This document shows positions 7,717 through 19,505 of a stretch of DNA of 64,000 nt, piece by piece (position 1 is the stretch's first letter; each line of letters starts with the position of its first letter). The notes under the pieces are model-generated. The model did not search any database. It was not told where the DNA came from and worked only from the letters and a program-made list of their open reading frames with translations. This stretch comes from Odoribacter sp. Z80. GTDB taxonomy: Bacteria; Bacteroidota; Bacteroidia; Bacteroidales; Marinifilaceae. Both the position numbers and the translations under genes were made by a program. The stretch is taken from contig NZ_QWEL01000010.1 of the NCBI RefSeq assembly GCF_009935865.1, forward strand, positions 48,422 through 112,421. Direction: 5' to 3'.

Positions 7717-10674
7717 TTATATACTCAATCCAATGGAAAAAAGTAATTCGGCAAACAGTTTTTTGTTTTGATTTTCATAGCCGGTACGGATTCCCAGGTG
7801 GATGGGATAGGTGAGACGGAAAAAATGGGTATCGGTGGTCAGTTCCATGCCATAGGAAGAATAGGTCGATTGCTTTATATTGTTTTTGGCGCTACCCCAA
7901 TCATAGAATAAACCAACCTCTATGCTTTTCAGATAAATCAGGGAACTGATGCTCCAGTCCGGAAATAAGAGAGGGAATTTGTAGCCAGACCTGAAGGTAG
8001 ACATCTCATATCCGTATAAGTCGGTACCCCGGGGATAAAGGATTTTACTGCCGTAATTCCGGATGTGGGCGGACATGTGTTGAAAACCACCGTAAAGAGA
8101 CAGGGAGTGGTTCGTGAAAAGACCGGGAAAGTAGAGAGAGACCTCGCTCCACCATTGGTTTCCTAAATTTATGCTTTTTTTCAGCGATTGGGTATATCCT
8201 GCCGACAGACGTTGTCCCCAACGGGGATTTATTTCTTGTTCTGTCATTCGGGTTTGGTTATTGAAACTGATACCGTATTCCACCAGATGGTAAGCCCGGG
8301 GCGATGTTTGGATTTTGTAAAATTCTTTATTGGTGGGATAGAGCCAGTTTATTGCTCCTTCCTGATGTACCCGGTAAATCTGTTGAGGACGAATCCGGTG
8401 GAGGCTTTCCGTTTTGTAGCGGAAATAAGGTTGTAAGGTGCGTTTGTATTGTTTGACCGATAAATTGAAAGGTAAGCGGACAGTCACGTCGGCAGAGGAG
8501 CGGAGGGCTTTATTGCAAAGGTAGAGGATTTCGGTGCTGTCGGTTTGGTAATTATAGCTGTTGAGTGTATGATTGAAATTATCCCGGCCGGTTTGTAGGT
8601 TTACTTCAAAGATGGGCCACCACCCGCTGTAAGTGGCGTTGAATATCCCGGCTCCGTGTACATAACCGGACTGGCGGACATATCCTGCGGTAAAAGAGAG
8701 GGTGCTGAGTTTATTCTGGGAATAAATGACCGCTCCTAAGTCCACTTCCATTTCATAGAGGTCGATGAAAAGTGGTCCCCAGCTGTGAATGTTAACCAGA
8801 TGGGTAGGCTTGGAATATTTCCGGCTAATGAAAACAGAGTCATTCTCTGGAGTCAAATGCCAGTTTTCTTGTGTGCTGATGGCTTCGGCTAAAGGGAAAC
8901 TTTTTAATTCCGACGTTTGGAGTGAAAGGTTGGAGAGTGGGGTACATCCGGGTTTATAACCATCAGCCGTGTAAAAGGAAAAATACAATGTATTGTTGTG
9001 CGGCTCAATAGCCGGGAAACGTACCCCGTACGGACTGCCCAATAGGAAAAACGGTGTTTGAGGATGATGTTGATAGAAAGCATTATTGCCGTTATAGGAA
9101 GCCCGGTAGTAAAGCACACTGTCCCGGAGAATCGGGTTGTCCAGTTCGTAGTATACGGATGAAGTGAGAGGACGGCGCTGACGGGTGAGTATATCTATTT
9201 CTTCTATACGTAATCCTTGTGAAGATTGCACAATGGTGAAAATTTTTCCGTTTGCATAAGAAGGATGAATAAACAGTTCATCTGTTTGTGCCGGAAACCG
9301 CCACAGCTCCCGGCGTAAAGAAGAGTCGGTAATGACGATGGCGGCTTCATTCTGGCGGTTAATTTCCACAAATCCCCAACAGCCGTCAACCGGAAAGGGG
9401 GCAAGTTGGTTGTGCCGGCCTTTATAACGGATGTATTGCCGTTTTTTTAAATGGTAGGAACTTAATCGTATGCGTCCGCCTTGCTCCCAGCGAAGGTGGG
9501 GATAATATTCACTCCATACGATTTGGTTGTTTTGAACAGCGAATTTATAGTCGTCCGGAAGACCTGTCCGTGTAAGTCGTTTTTCTTTGCCATTTTGCAG
9601 TTGTACAAAAGCTCCGGTTTCCTGCAATCCCTGTTTGTATGCAATCACGTTGTTGCTGTCGGCGGGAGTGGGGTAGTAATAGTTCGTGTAGTACTTGTTA
9701 CGGGTAGGAATTGTATCAAAAAGGGAGTTTTGAGTGTCTGTTTCCTGTTTCCAGATTTTTTGCAGTTCGCTGAAATTGTCTCTGTAAAGGGTGCGTTTGG
9801 CATCGGGATAGGTATTGGACGCTTTTACTTTCTCCGGATGCAGGAAAAGAGAACGGAATGCGGAGTCTTGCCAGAGGCTGTCCCGTTGTCCTTGCATGGT
9901 CTGTTTTAAACTTTTGGCAAAGGGAGTAATACCGAAGGGACGGTTTCCTGTCCGGGTTAAGGCTTTGTTCCAGATGTCCGGGCCATAGTTGATGCGGGCG
10001 TTTGCCGTCATGAAATATCCCATTGTGTATCGGTTGGGAACAAAATCTTTATAGGAACCGAGTACGGCTTTGGAATAATTATAAATTCCTTTTTCCAGAA
10101 TCTGAGCTTTCATTTCATTGAGAAATTCCGGGGAACGTCCCCGGCCGATTCGGCCGACGGAGGTTTCGTAAGCTACCGCATCTCCTTCCATGAACCACAT
10201 CGGAATGTATAGGCCTACTACGGCAATGGGAAACAGTTCACCGAATATATAGGATAATCCTTTCGTGGTTCCCTGATTCACTTTATCCAATTGCATGACG
10301 TGGCGGAATTCATGGGTACACAGGTGTTCCAGCCAGGTGTCGGTGGGATTTTGCGGAGGAAGAACGTAAAGTTCACTTTTTCGGGGGACTAAAGCAACGT
10401 TCCCATTGGAAACGCCTCCGTCTGCGTGGACGACCATCGCTATTTTCCGGGGATGAATGCCCGATGTGTGCGAGTGAGTATATAATTGTTGGTAAATATT
10501 GGCCATACGCTGGGCATTCTTTTCAAAAAAATCCGGATAGATGATCTGAAACTGGTCTGTTTTAATTTGTTTCCAGCGTAATGCAGCACGGTCCTGGCCG
10601 AAATTAATAAATTGAGCTGACCCGGAAAGTGATAACAAGAAAGGTATCAATAGTAGAAAAACTTGTTTCTTCAT
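7717..10674 (-). CDS. Outer-membrane protein with HExxH peptidase-like domain, propeller and beta-barrel
   Basis: 985 residues with a signal peptide (about 1-20). HEFRH at residues 121-125 followed by E163 in FMEGDAVAYE gives the gluzincin pattern HExxH...E of peptidase-MA-like domains. The middle (about 330-620) contains repeated W/Y-rich blades resembling a TolB/DPP-IV beta-propeller. The last 330 residues have alternating hydrophobic/aromatic strands ending in FSIGLSI, as in an outer-membrane barrel. The protein is therefore probably cell-surface or outer-membrane anchored, with an active zinc site. Its substrate is unknown. It is transcribed alone; ligA is divergent. Confidence 0.65.
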   Translation of the reverse strand: MKKQVFLLLIPFLLSLSGSAQFINFGQDRAALRWKQIKTDQFQIIYPDFFEKNAQRMANIYQQLYTHSHTSGIHPRKIAMVVHADGGVSNGNVALVPRKSELYVLPPQNPTDTWLEHLCTHEFRHVMQLDKVNQGTTKGLSYIFGELFPIAVVGLYIPMWFMEGDAVAYETSVGRIGRGRSPEFLNEMKAQILEKGIYNYSKAVLGSYKDFVPNRYTMGYFMTANARINYGPDIWNKALTRTGNRPFGITPFAKSLKQTMQGQRDSLWQDSAFRSLFLHPEKVKASNTYPDAKRTLYRDNFSELQKIWKQETDTQNSLFDTIPTRNKYYTNYYYPTPADSNNVIAYKQGLQETGAFVQLQNGKEKRLTRTGLPDDYKFAVQNNQIVWSEYYPHLRWEQGGRIRLSSYHLKKRQYIRYKGRHNQLAPFPVDGCWGFVEINRQNEAAIVITDSSLRRELWRFPAQTDELFIHPSYANGKIFTIVQSSQGLRIEEIDILTRQRRPLTSSVYYELDNPILRDSVLYYRASYNGNNAFYQHHPQTPFFLLGSPYGVRFPAIEPHNNTLYFSFYTADGYKPGCTPLSNLSLQTSELKSFPLAEAISTQENWHLTPENDSVFISRKYSKPTHLVNIHSWGPLFIDLYEMEVDLGAVIYSQNKLSTLSFTAGYVRQSGYVHGAGIFNATYSGWWPIFEVNLQTGRDNFNHTLNSYNYQTDSTEILYLCNKALRSSADVTVRLPFNLSVKQYKRTLQPYFRYKTESLHRIRPQQIYRVHQEGAINWLYPTNKEFYKIQTSPRAYHLVEYGISFNNQTRMTEQEINPRWGQRLSAGYTQSLKKSINLGNQWWSEVSLYFPGLFTNHSLSLYGGFQHMSAHIRNYGSKILYPRGTDLYGYEMSTFRSGYKFPLLFPDWSISSLIYLKSIEVGLFYDWGSAKNNIKQSTYSSYGMELTTDTHFFRLTYPIHLGIRTGYENQNKKLFAELLFSIGLSI

Positions 10675-10787
10675 GGACAGACTCTTTATTTTTTGAGAAA
10701 TTAAAGATAGGGTATTAATTTATAAAAAATGAGATTTTTAAATTTTTTATGCGAATTTGTTTTTTAGGAATCTGCCAGAAGAAATGA

Positions 10788-13340
<2,553 letters not shown>

Positions 13341-13422
13341 ATACCGGTTTTCTCTGTATGAGAAACCGTTATCTTTAACTGATGAACATCAGAAAAGAAA
13401 ATATGTTGAAACAAGAGCTATT

Positions 13423-15909
13423 ATGACGAATAACGAAACGAAAAGGTTAAAAGAAATCATGGTGCTGGCAAGTGAAGAGGCTAAGCGTTTGGGGAATAAC
13501 AAGATTTCTCCGGAACACTTGTTTTTGGGCATGCTGAGATTGAAGCGGGCGTGGGCCATTGATGTGTTGATTGCTTTAGGCATTGATTTCTATGAGGTGA
13601 AGGCAAGGATAGAACAGAAATTAAGCGGACAGAAAGAAAAAGGGCAGGAGGAATTGCCTGAAAAGCTGGATTTCACACTGGCTGCTAACAGTATATTGAA
13701 AAGGGTCATGGAAGAAGCCTGGAAATTAGGGGATGAGGAAGTGGAGTCGGAGCATCTGATGTTGGCGATGCTTCGCAATCAGGCTGGTTTTGTAACCAAA
13801 TTATTTAATTCGATGGGAGTAGATTACGATAAATTTAAAGAACAGTTGTTAAAAGAAAAGACCCGGATGCAATCTGACTTTGGAGAGGAATCCGATGAAG
13901 AGGATGACAATGGGGAAGAGGAGACTTATAATCCTTATCGTCAGAGTGGTCCCTTAAAGTCAGACACTCCCGTATTGGATAATTTCGGGATAGATATAAC
14001 CAAAGCTGCTGAAGAAGGGACTTTAGACCCGATTGTGGGACGTGACCGGGAGATTGAGCGGCTGGCTCAGATTCTGAGTCGTCGTAAAAAAAACAATCCG
14101 GTTTTAATTGGAGAGCCGGGAGTGGGTAAATCTGCTATTGCAGAGGGGCTGGCGATCCGGATTATGCAGAAAAAGGTTTCCCGGGTGTTGTTTGATAAGC
14201 GGGTGGTGGCGTTGGATATTGCTTCCATTGTTGCCGGAACGAAATACCGGGGGCAATTTGAGGAGCGCATGAAGGCTATTTTGAACGAGTTGGCTAAAAA
14301 TAAAAATATTATTTTATTTATTGATGAGATTCACACGATAGTAGGAGCTGGTGGTTCGGGAGGAAGCCTGGATGCAGCCAATATGCTGAAACCTGCCTTA
14401 TCACGGGGAGAGATTCAGTGTATCGGTGCCACAACGCTGGACGAATATCGTCAGAATATAGAGAAGGACGGAGCATTGGAGCGCCGTTTTCAGAAGGTAT
14501 TGGTGGAACCGACTTCTTTTGATGAAACGGTAGAGATATTAAATAATATCAAATCCCGTTATGAGGATCATCACAATGTGAGGTATACAGATGCCGCTAT
14601 TAAGGCTTGTGTGAAACTGACCATGCGGTATATTTCGGACCGGGCTTTGCCGGATAAGGCGATTGATGCTTTAGATGAAGCTGGTTCACGTATTCATATT
14701 GCCAACATTGTGGTTCCGCCGGTGATTGAGGAACTGGAAAGGGCGACGGAGGAAATCAAAGAGAAAAAGAAAGAGGCTGTCAGACAGCAGAATTTTGAGG
14801 TTGCTGCTGCCTTTAGGGATGAGGAACGTCAGTTGTTGTCGGATTTGGAACAGGAAAAGGAAAAATGGCAAAAAGAATTGCGGGAAAACCGGGTGGTCGT
14901 GGACGAAGAAAGTGTAGCCGAGGTAGTGGCCATGATGACCGGAGTGCCGGTGAAGCGGATTGCTAAGACAGAGGGAATGAAGTTGTTGCAGATGAGGGAG
15001 GAATTGGCAGATAGTGTTATCGGGCAACAGGAGGCTATTGAGAAGATTGTAAGAGCCATCCATCGGAACAGGGCTGGTTTGAAAGACCCGAACCGGCCGA
15101 TAGGTTCATTTATTTTCCTTGGACCTACTGGAGTCGGAAAAACTCAATTGGCTAAAGTATTGGCCAAATATCTTTTTGATACTGCCGATTCTTTGATTCG
15201 GGTGGATATGAGCGAGTACATGGAGAAGTTTGCCGTGTCCCGTCTGGTAGGGGCACCTCCGGGATATGTCGGATATGAGGAAGGAGGGCAATTGACAGAA
15301 AAGGTAAGACGTAAACCTTATTCGGTGATTTTGCTGGATGAAATAGAAAAGGCTCATCCGGATGTTTTTAATATTCTGTTGCAGTTGCTGGATGATGGTC
15401 AGTTGACTGATAGTTTGGGTCGTAAGGTGGATTTTAAAAATACCATTGTGATTATGACTTCCAATATCGGTAGCCGCCAGTTGAAGGATTTCGGCCGGGG
15501 AATCGGGTTTGTTTCTGCAGATACTGCAAATGGAGACTATACCAAAAATGTTGTGCAGAAAGCTTTAAAGAATGCTTTCTCCCCCGAGTTTCTGAACCGG
15601 ATTGACGATGTGATTATTTTTAATTCTTTGAGCAAGGAGGATATCCACCGGATTATAGATATTGAATTGAAAGGATTATTGAAGCGGGTAAATGAATTGG
15701 GATATCAGGTGGAAGTGTCGGAAGCGGCAAAGAATTTCCTGACAGAAAAAGGGTTTGATCCGCAATACGGTGCACGTCCTTTAAAAAGGGCAATTCAGAA
15801 ATATCTCGAAGATGAATTGGCGGAAGTGATTATTAAAGGAGAGGTGTCAGAAGGAGGTATTTTGCGGGTGGAATGCGATAAAGAAAACGATAAACTGGTT
15901 ATCAGATAA
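13423..15909 (+). CDS. clpC: ClpC-type AAA+ unfoldase (Clp protease ATP-binding subunit)
   Basis: 828 residues. The N-domain is a double Clp repeat (about 1-145, with ISPEHLFLGMLR and VESEHLMLAMLR), followed by an acidic linker. D1 has Walker A GEPGVGKS (230-237) and Walker B ILFIDEIHT. The middle domain contains a UVR-like motif (KEAVRQQNFEVAAAFRDEE). D2 has Walker A GPTGVGKT (567-574) and LLDEIEKAHPDV. This arrangement matches ClpC rather than ClpA or ClpB; it feeds substrates to ClpP. A weaker -7 element (TATCTTTA, 13370-13377) lies 45 nt upstream of the ATG. No mcsA/mcsB/ctsR neighbours are present. Confidence 0.93.
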   Translation: MTNNETKRLKEIMVLASEEAKRLGNNKISPEHLFLGMLRLKRAWAIDVLIALGIDFYEVKARIEQKLSGQKEKGQEELPEKLDFTLAANSILKRVMEEAWKLGDEEVESEHLMLAMLRNQAGFVTKLFNSMGVDYDKFKEQLLKEKTRMQSDFGEESDEEDDNGEEETYNPYRQSGPLKSDTPVLDNFGIDITKAAEEGTLDPIVGRDREIERLAQILSRRKKNNPVLIGEPGVGKSAIAEGLAIRIMQKKVSRVLFDKRVVALDIASIVAGTKYRGQFEERMKAILNELAKNKNIILFIDEIHTIVGAGGSGGSLDAANMLKPALSRGEIQCIGATTLDEYRQNIEKDGALERRFQKVLVEPTSFDETVEILNNIKSRYEDHHNVRYTDAAIKACVKLTMRYISDRALPDKAIDALDEAGSRIHIANIVVPPVIEELERATEEIKEKKKEAVRQQNFEVAAAFRDEERQLLSDLEQEKEKWQKELRENRVVVDEESVAEVVAMMTGVPVKRIAKTEGMKLLQMREELADSVIGQQEAIEKIVRAIHRNRAGLKDPNRPIGSFIFLGPTGVGKTQLAKVLAKYLFDTADSLIRVDMSEYMEKFAVSRLVGAPPGYVGYEEGGQLTEKVRRKPYSVILLDEIEKAHPDVFNILLQLLDDGQLTDSLGRKVDFKNTIVIMTSNIGSRQLKDFGRGIGFVSADTANGDYTKNVVQKALKNAFSPEFLNRIDDVIIFNSLSKEDIHRIIDIELKGLLKRVNELGYQVEVSEAAKNFLTEKGFDPQYGARPLKRAIQKYLEDELAEVIIKGEVSEGGILRVECDKENDKLVIR

Positions 15910-15949
15910 GAGGTTTAAATTTAGATTACCGGTAGAGGTTGGAATAAAT

Positions 15950-16007
15950 AATCAAGCCTGGAATGTTATAGACAGATATAGCGAATTCCAGGCTTGATTT
16001 GTTCTTT
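15950..16007. terminator. Bidirectional terminator between clpC and the lrp-type gene
   Basis: A perfect 15-bp inverted repeat, AATCAAGCCTGGAAT (15950-15964) and ATTCCAGGCTTGATT (15985-15999), with a 20-nt loop lies between convergent genes. A T-rich stretch follows on the plus strand. Confidence 0.8.
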
Positions 16008-16019
16008 TTCTGTATTCTT

Positions 16020-16490
16020 TTAATTTTCTTCAGGGCAAATGTCTATTTGTTTTTCAATTAATTGGTCCAGAGAGATAAAAGATTCGGTTTTGGCGATTCC
16101 CGGAATCTCTTGCAGGGTATGAATCAGAATATCCATCAGGTGCTGATGGCTGTTGCATCTGATTTTTAAGAAAAAGGAGTAATGGCCTGTAATAAAATGA
16201 CATTCTATGACTTCCGGTATTTTCTCTATTTCTTTGACTACGTTTTTGTATTGGGAGGCATTGTCGAGAATGACACCGATGAAAGCACATATTTTGAAGC
16301 CCAGCGCCCGTGGTTTTACGATGAAACGTGAGCCTTCAATGATACCGGCATCTTCCATTTTTTTTACGCGTTGATGGATGGCGGCACCGGATATACCGCA
16401 TTCACGGGCAATCTCAAGAAAAGGGACTCTGGCATTTTTGACAAGATAGGAAAGGATTTTTCGGTCAATATCGTCAATCTGATATTTCAT
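16020..16490 (-). CDS. Lrp/AsnC-family transcriptional regulator
   Basis: 156 residues. The N-terminal winged helix-turn-helix begins IDDIDRKILSYLVKNAR and continues GISGAAIHQRVKKMEDAGII. The C-terminal RAM/ligand-binding domain follows (about 65-150, with the VxxxxxITGHYSFFLKI strand pattern). Length and order are normal for an amino-acid-responsive feast/famine regulator. It lies 23 nt downstream of the TetR-type gene in the same direction, suggesting co-transcription. No amino-acid transport or metabolic gene is adjacent, so the target is not evident. Confidence 0.9.
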   Translation of the reverse strand: MKYQIDDIDRKILSYLVKNARVPFLEIARECGISGAAIHQRVKKMEDAGIIEGSRFIVKPRALGFKICAFIGVILDNASQYKNVVKEIEKIPEVIECHFITGHYSFFLKIRCNSHQHLMDILIHTLQEIPGIAKTESFISLDQLIEKQIDICPEEN

Positions 16491-16513
16491 AGTATGTAGG
16501 TTAAGTTAGGTAA

Positions 16514-17146
16514 TTATCTGAAATTTAGTATGCTATAAAGTTGTTTGCGTTGTTTGTAATAAGTTTTTCCCTCTTCATTGGTTATGCTCTTGATTACATT
16601 GTCAATCAGGTTGTTGAAAATGGTGGCAAAAGTAAATCCTTCCGGGGGATAGATTTGGGGATTATGAATATCATTTAATTTGGCAATGTACATTCTGGCA
16701 ATCATTTCGCTGGAGATGTCTTTTTTATACATGCCTTGTTCCATGCCTTTTTCGATGTTTATTTTAATTTTTTCAAAGATAAAATCGGATCTTTTTTGCA
16801 AATGCTCTTCAAATATGTCCGGAAATACTTTGGATAGGATTATCGTTACTGACGGGGTAACATTAAAGAAGCGGTTATTGATTTCGTTACTTACCATCAG
16901 CATAATATCAATGGCATTCCATCCCTCAAAATTGTATTCGTTAAAGATTTCTTCAAAACATTTACGTTCGTATTCCAATACGGTTTTGACCATATCCTGA
17001 CGGTCTGTAAAATTGGCTTTCAGTTCTTTCAGTGTGAGTCCGGTTTTTTCCAGACGCTCTTCATTGAAATCGTTTATCCCGTATTTGGCAATATAACTCC
17101 GTAATTTTTCTGCCAGTATGTCTTTGGATGAGGTCATGTTTTCCAT
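16514..17146 (-). CDS. TetR/AcrR-family transcriptional regulator
   Basis: 210 residues, all-helical. The N-terminal part (about 8-60) has the spacing of a TetR HTH: a helix ending KYGINDFNEERLEKTGLT, then ELKANFTDRQDMVKTVLEYE, the usual 'YxHFxxKxxLxxxV' position reading NFTDRQDMVKTVLEY. The rest is the variable ligand/dimer domain. It is divergent from the phosphatase-fold gene at 17376, with a strong inverted repeat in the shared 229-nt region that could be its operator. MTSSK nine nucleotides further in is an alternative start. The ligand is unknown. Confidence 0.75.
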   Translation of the reverse strand: MENMTSSKDILAEKLRSYIAKYGINDFNEERLEKTGLTLKELKANFTDRQDMVKTVLEYERKCFEEIFNEYNFEGWNAIDIMLMVSNEINNRFFNVTPSVTIILSKVFPDIFEEHLQKRSDFIFEKIKINIEKGMEQGMYKKDISSEMIARMYIAKLNDIHNPQIYPPEGFTFATIFNNLIDNVIKSITNEEGKTYYKQRKQLYSILNFR

Positions 17147-17286
17147 ATATTCTGTTTGGTGGTGTAAATATAATAAACAATATGGGATAGTCTGTCCGGA
17201 AATGGTAGTAAATTGTTATTTGTCAAGCTTTTTTTTTAAGAAATTATAGTTTTTGGAAAAAAAACTTCCGTAGGGATAAAATATAA

Positions 17287-17322
17287 GGTATTTATATACA
17301 TCTTTACGTGTATATAAATACC
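17287..17322. promoter_or_regulatory. Candidate operator: perfect 14-bp inverted repeat
   Basis: GGTATTTATATACA (17287-17300), an 8-nt spacer, then TGTATATAAATACC (17309-17322), without mismatch. It ends 9 nt before the -7 element at 17332 and so covers the expected -33 region of the phosphatase-fold gene. There is no T-run, which argues against a terminator. Position next to a divergent TetR gene makes repressor binding the first hypothesis. Confidence 0.6.
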
Positions 17323-17331
17323 AAATATATT

Positions 17332-17339
17332 TACCTTTG
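17332..17339 (+). promoter_or_regulatory. -7 element of the phosphatase-fold gene
   Basis: TACCTTTG, an exact TAnnTTTG match, 36 nt before ATG 17376 and directly downstream of the inverted repeat at 17287-17322. Confidence 0.65.
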
Positions 17340-17375
17340 CTATAATAAATTAAAAGTGAAGTCAGGGGAAAAAGT

Positions 17376-18938
17376 ATGAAAGCAATAGTATTGGGATTTT
17401 TATTGGGTATAAGTGGTATAGTTGCTATGGCCGGGAGCAAACCGAAGTTGGTTGTCGGGATTACAATCAGCCAGTTTTATCCGGAATGGCTTACCATTTA
17501 TGAAAATGAGCTTTCTGAAGGTGGTTTCAGAAGAATCATGAATGAGGGAAAATCTTCTATGGCCGATTATAATTATATTTTTTCTCAGACGGGGGTGGAC
17601 CAGGCTACGATTTATACGGGATTGCTGCCGTCTGAACATGGGGTGATTTCGCATGCCTGGTTTGACCGTTTACGTAATAGGCGCCAGAGTAATGTGGTTG
17701 CTCAGGATTACAGGCTGATAGGCGAGGAGGGGGATGAAGGGTTTAGTCCGGATTGGCTTCAGGCGTTGACTCTGGGGTGTGCGATGAAAATGAATAATGC
17801 TTTTTCTAAGGTGTACAGTATTTCGGTCAATGGTGAGGAAGCTGTGCTGAGTGGTGGAAGTTGTGCCAATATGGCTTTTTGGTTGAGTGAGAAAAGTGGA
17901 AAGTGGGTTTCTTCCGATTATTATGCCGATTCTTTGCCGGGTTGGCTGAATGTTTATAATGCCCGTATGGAAAGCGATTACTTTGTTCGCCGGGGATGGA
18001 TGTCTCTGGGAGATGAGGGGGGTAATACGGCGGCTTTGCGATGGAAGAATAAGATAGGATTAGCTAATGTTTTTTTTTACGACCTGGCCCAGGCAAAGCG
18101 GAAATATGATACTTACCGTATATTGAAGGCTACTCCCTACGTGAATACAATGGTGGTGGATTTGGCAATGGAATTGATGGGTGCTGAGCAATTGGGAAAA
18201 GATAACGATCCTGATTTGCTGATGCTGAATTTTTCTTGTCTGGATTATATGAACCGGGATTTTGGTGTGTATGCCAGGGAGTTTCAGGATGTGGTGTTAC
18301 GGTTGGACAAAGATATGGAGCGCCTTTTGACGGAACTGGATAATTGTGTTGGGGAGGGTAATTATGCTTTATTTCTGACTTTCTCTGAGAGTCGGGAGCT
18401 GTTGCCGGAAGAATTGGAAAAAATACGTTTAGCCGGAGGATATTTCAGTATTTTTAAAGCAGTTGCTTTGTTGAAATCTTTTTTGAATTTGATGTACGGA
18501 GACGGAGATTGGATTTTGGATTATGATGCGGGCCAGATATATTTAGACAGGACTTTGATAGCAAAAAATAAAATTCCACTGAAGGATATACAGGACAAAA
18601 TAGCTGATTTTATGATTGAGTTTGAGGGAGTATCCCGGGTTGTTACCGCCCATTCCCTGACTCACAATGCTTCTTCTTCGGGTATAGAGTTGTTGTTTCA
18701 AAATTCCTTTTCTCAGAAAAGGAGCGGAGATGTTTTATATACTTTACAACCGACGTGGATTCCGGAGTTGAAAGACCCGGAAGACCAGTTTGCCCGTTAT
18801 AGTAAACGGCACAAAGTACCTCTTTATCTTTATGGAGGCGGAGCCGTTGGTTTGCCTGGAGAGTGTGAAATGACTTCCTTGTTGCCCTTTCTTTGCCGTT
18901 TGATGGAGATTCCTGTACCTTATACGGCTGTGAAATGA
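17376..18938 (+). CDS. Alkaline-phosphatase-superfamily protein, probably a pseudoenzyme
   Basis: 520 residues with a signal peptide (about 1-19), so exported. The fold is that of the PafA/type I phosphodiesterase group: LVVGITISQ at the first strand, T72 with IYTGLLPSEHGV after it, LDYMNRDFG, YALFLTFSES, and KVPLYLYGGG. Most metal ligands are missing when these segments are lined up with active PafA-like enzymes: the first Asp is S32; in D-x3-H the Asp is kept (D290) but the His is R294; the Asp-His pair is S337-E338; the last His position reads K480 (with H479 beside it). The nucleophile-position Thr (T72) remains. I infer a folded but metal-free, non-hydrolytic protein. The gene stops immediately before the stop of convergent gldD. 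Confidence 0.75.
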   Translation: MKAIVLGFLLGISGIVAMAGSKPKLVVGITISQFYPEWLTIYENELSEGGFRRIMNEGKSSMADYNYIFSQTGVDQATIYTGLLPSEHGVISHAWFDRLRNRRQSNVVAQDYRLIGEEGDEGFSPDWLQALTLGCAMKMNNAFSKVYSISVNGEEAVLSGGSCANMAFWLSEKSGKWVSSDYYADSLPGWLNVYNARMESDYFVRRGWMSLGDEGGNTAALRWKNKIGLANVFFYDLAQAKRKYDTYRILKATPYVNTMVVDLAMELMGAEQLGKDNDPDLLMLNFSCLDYMNRDFGVYAREFQDVVLRLDKDMERLLTELDNCVGEGNYALFLTFSESRELLPEELEKIRLAGGYFSIFKAVALLKSFLNLMYGDGDWILDYDAGQIYLDRTLIAKNKIPLKDIQDKIADFMIEFEGVSRVVTAHSLTHNASSSGIELLFQNSFSQKRSGDVLYTLQPTWIPELKDPEDQFARYSKRHKVPLYLYGGGAVGLPGECEMTSLLPFLCRLMEIPVPYTAVK

Positions 18939-19505
18939 TCAGGGAAATTGTATAGTTTCGATGAGTTGTACGATGTCCTGGCGTAAAAATTGAATGACCG
19001 GAGCCAGTGAATCTTTGTCGGGATGTTGGTTGAAGTAAAGAGCTCCTCTTAAAAAATGACGGCTGGAATCCGTTACAAAAAACTGGGTTGATGAAGCAGT
19101 ATTTCCTTCGATGTAGTAGATAAGACCGAATACGGACGGTTTCCGGAAATATTTTTCATGGATGGACTCAGCCTTGATTGTGTGGGTGTAGGCCATGTGG
19201 TGGCAATCATCCAGATAATGGGTGAGTGAGGTATCTTCTTTGATGGTTTTGTAAGATAAGTGAATGCGGGCATTGTATTGAGGATAGCGCAGGTTGATCC
19301 ATCCTTTTTCTGCGTCTGGGTCCGGGTCATGTTCTATATAGGCTGTGCCGGCCATCTGAAAGGTGTACGGTAAGGAGTCCGGGGTTTGTACCCATTGTTT
19401 TTCAGGAAAATCTATCCTGAAATATCCGTAAGGTTTAGGGGTGTACTTTTCTGAACATCCATACAGAAAAAAGAAAACCAAAATAAGTATTTTATTTTTT
19501 CTCAT
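18939..19505 (-). CDS. gldD: Gliding-motility-type lipoprotein GldD
   Basis: 188 residues with lipobox FFLYGC (C17). After the cysteine comes the family start YTPKPYGYFRIDFPEK, followed by a soluble beta-rich domain (INLRYPQYNARIHLSYK). In Flavobacterium GldD is needed for gliding; in non-motile Bacteroidales homologues the role is unclear. The start codon overlaps the end of gldE by 14 nt, the usual gldE-gldD coupling. No other gliding or type IX secretion gene is in the window. Confidence 0.85.
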   Translation of the reverse strand: MRKNKILILVFFFLYGCSEKYTPKPYGYFRIDFPEKQWVQTPDSLPYTFQMAGTAYIEHDPDPDAEKGWINLRYPQYNARIHLSYKTIKEDTSLTHYLDDCHHMAYTHTIKAESIHEKYFRKPSVFGLIYYIEGNTASSTQFFVTDSSRHFLRGALYFNQHPDKDSLAPVIQFLRQDIVQLIETIQFP

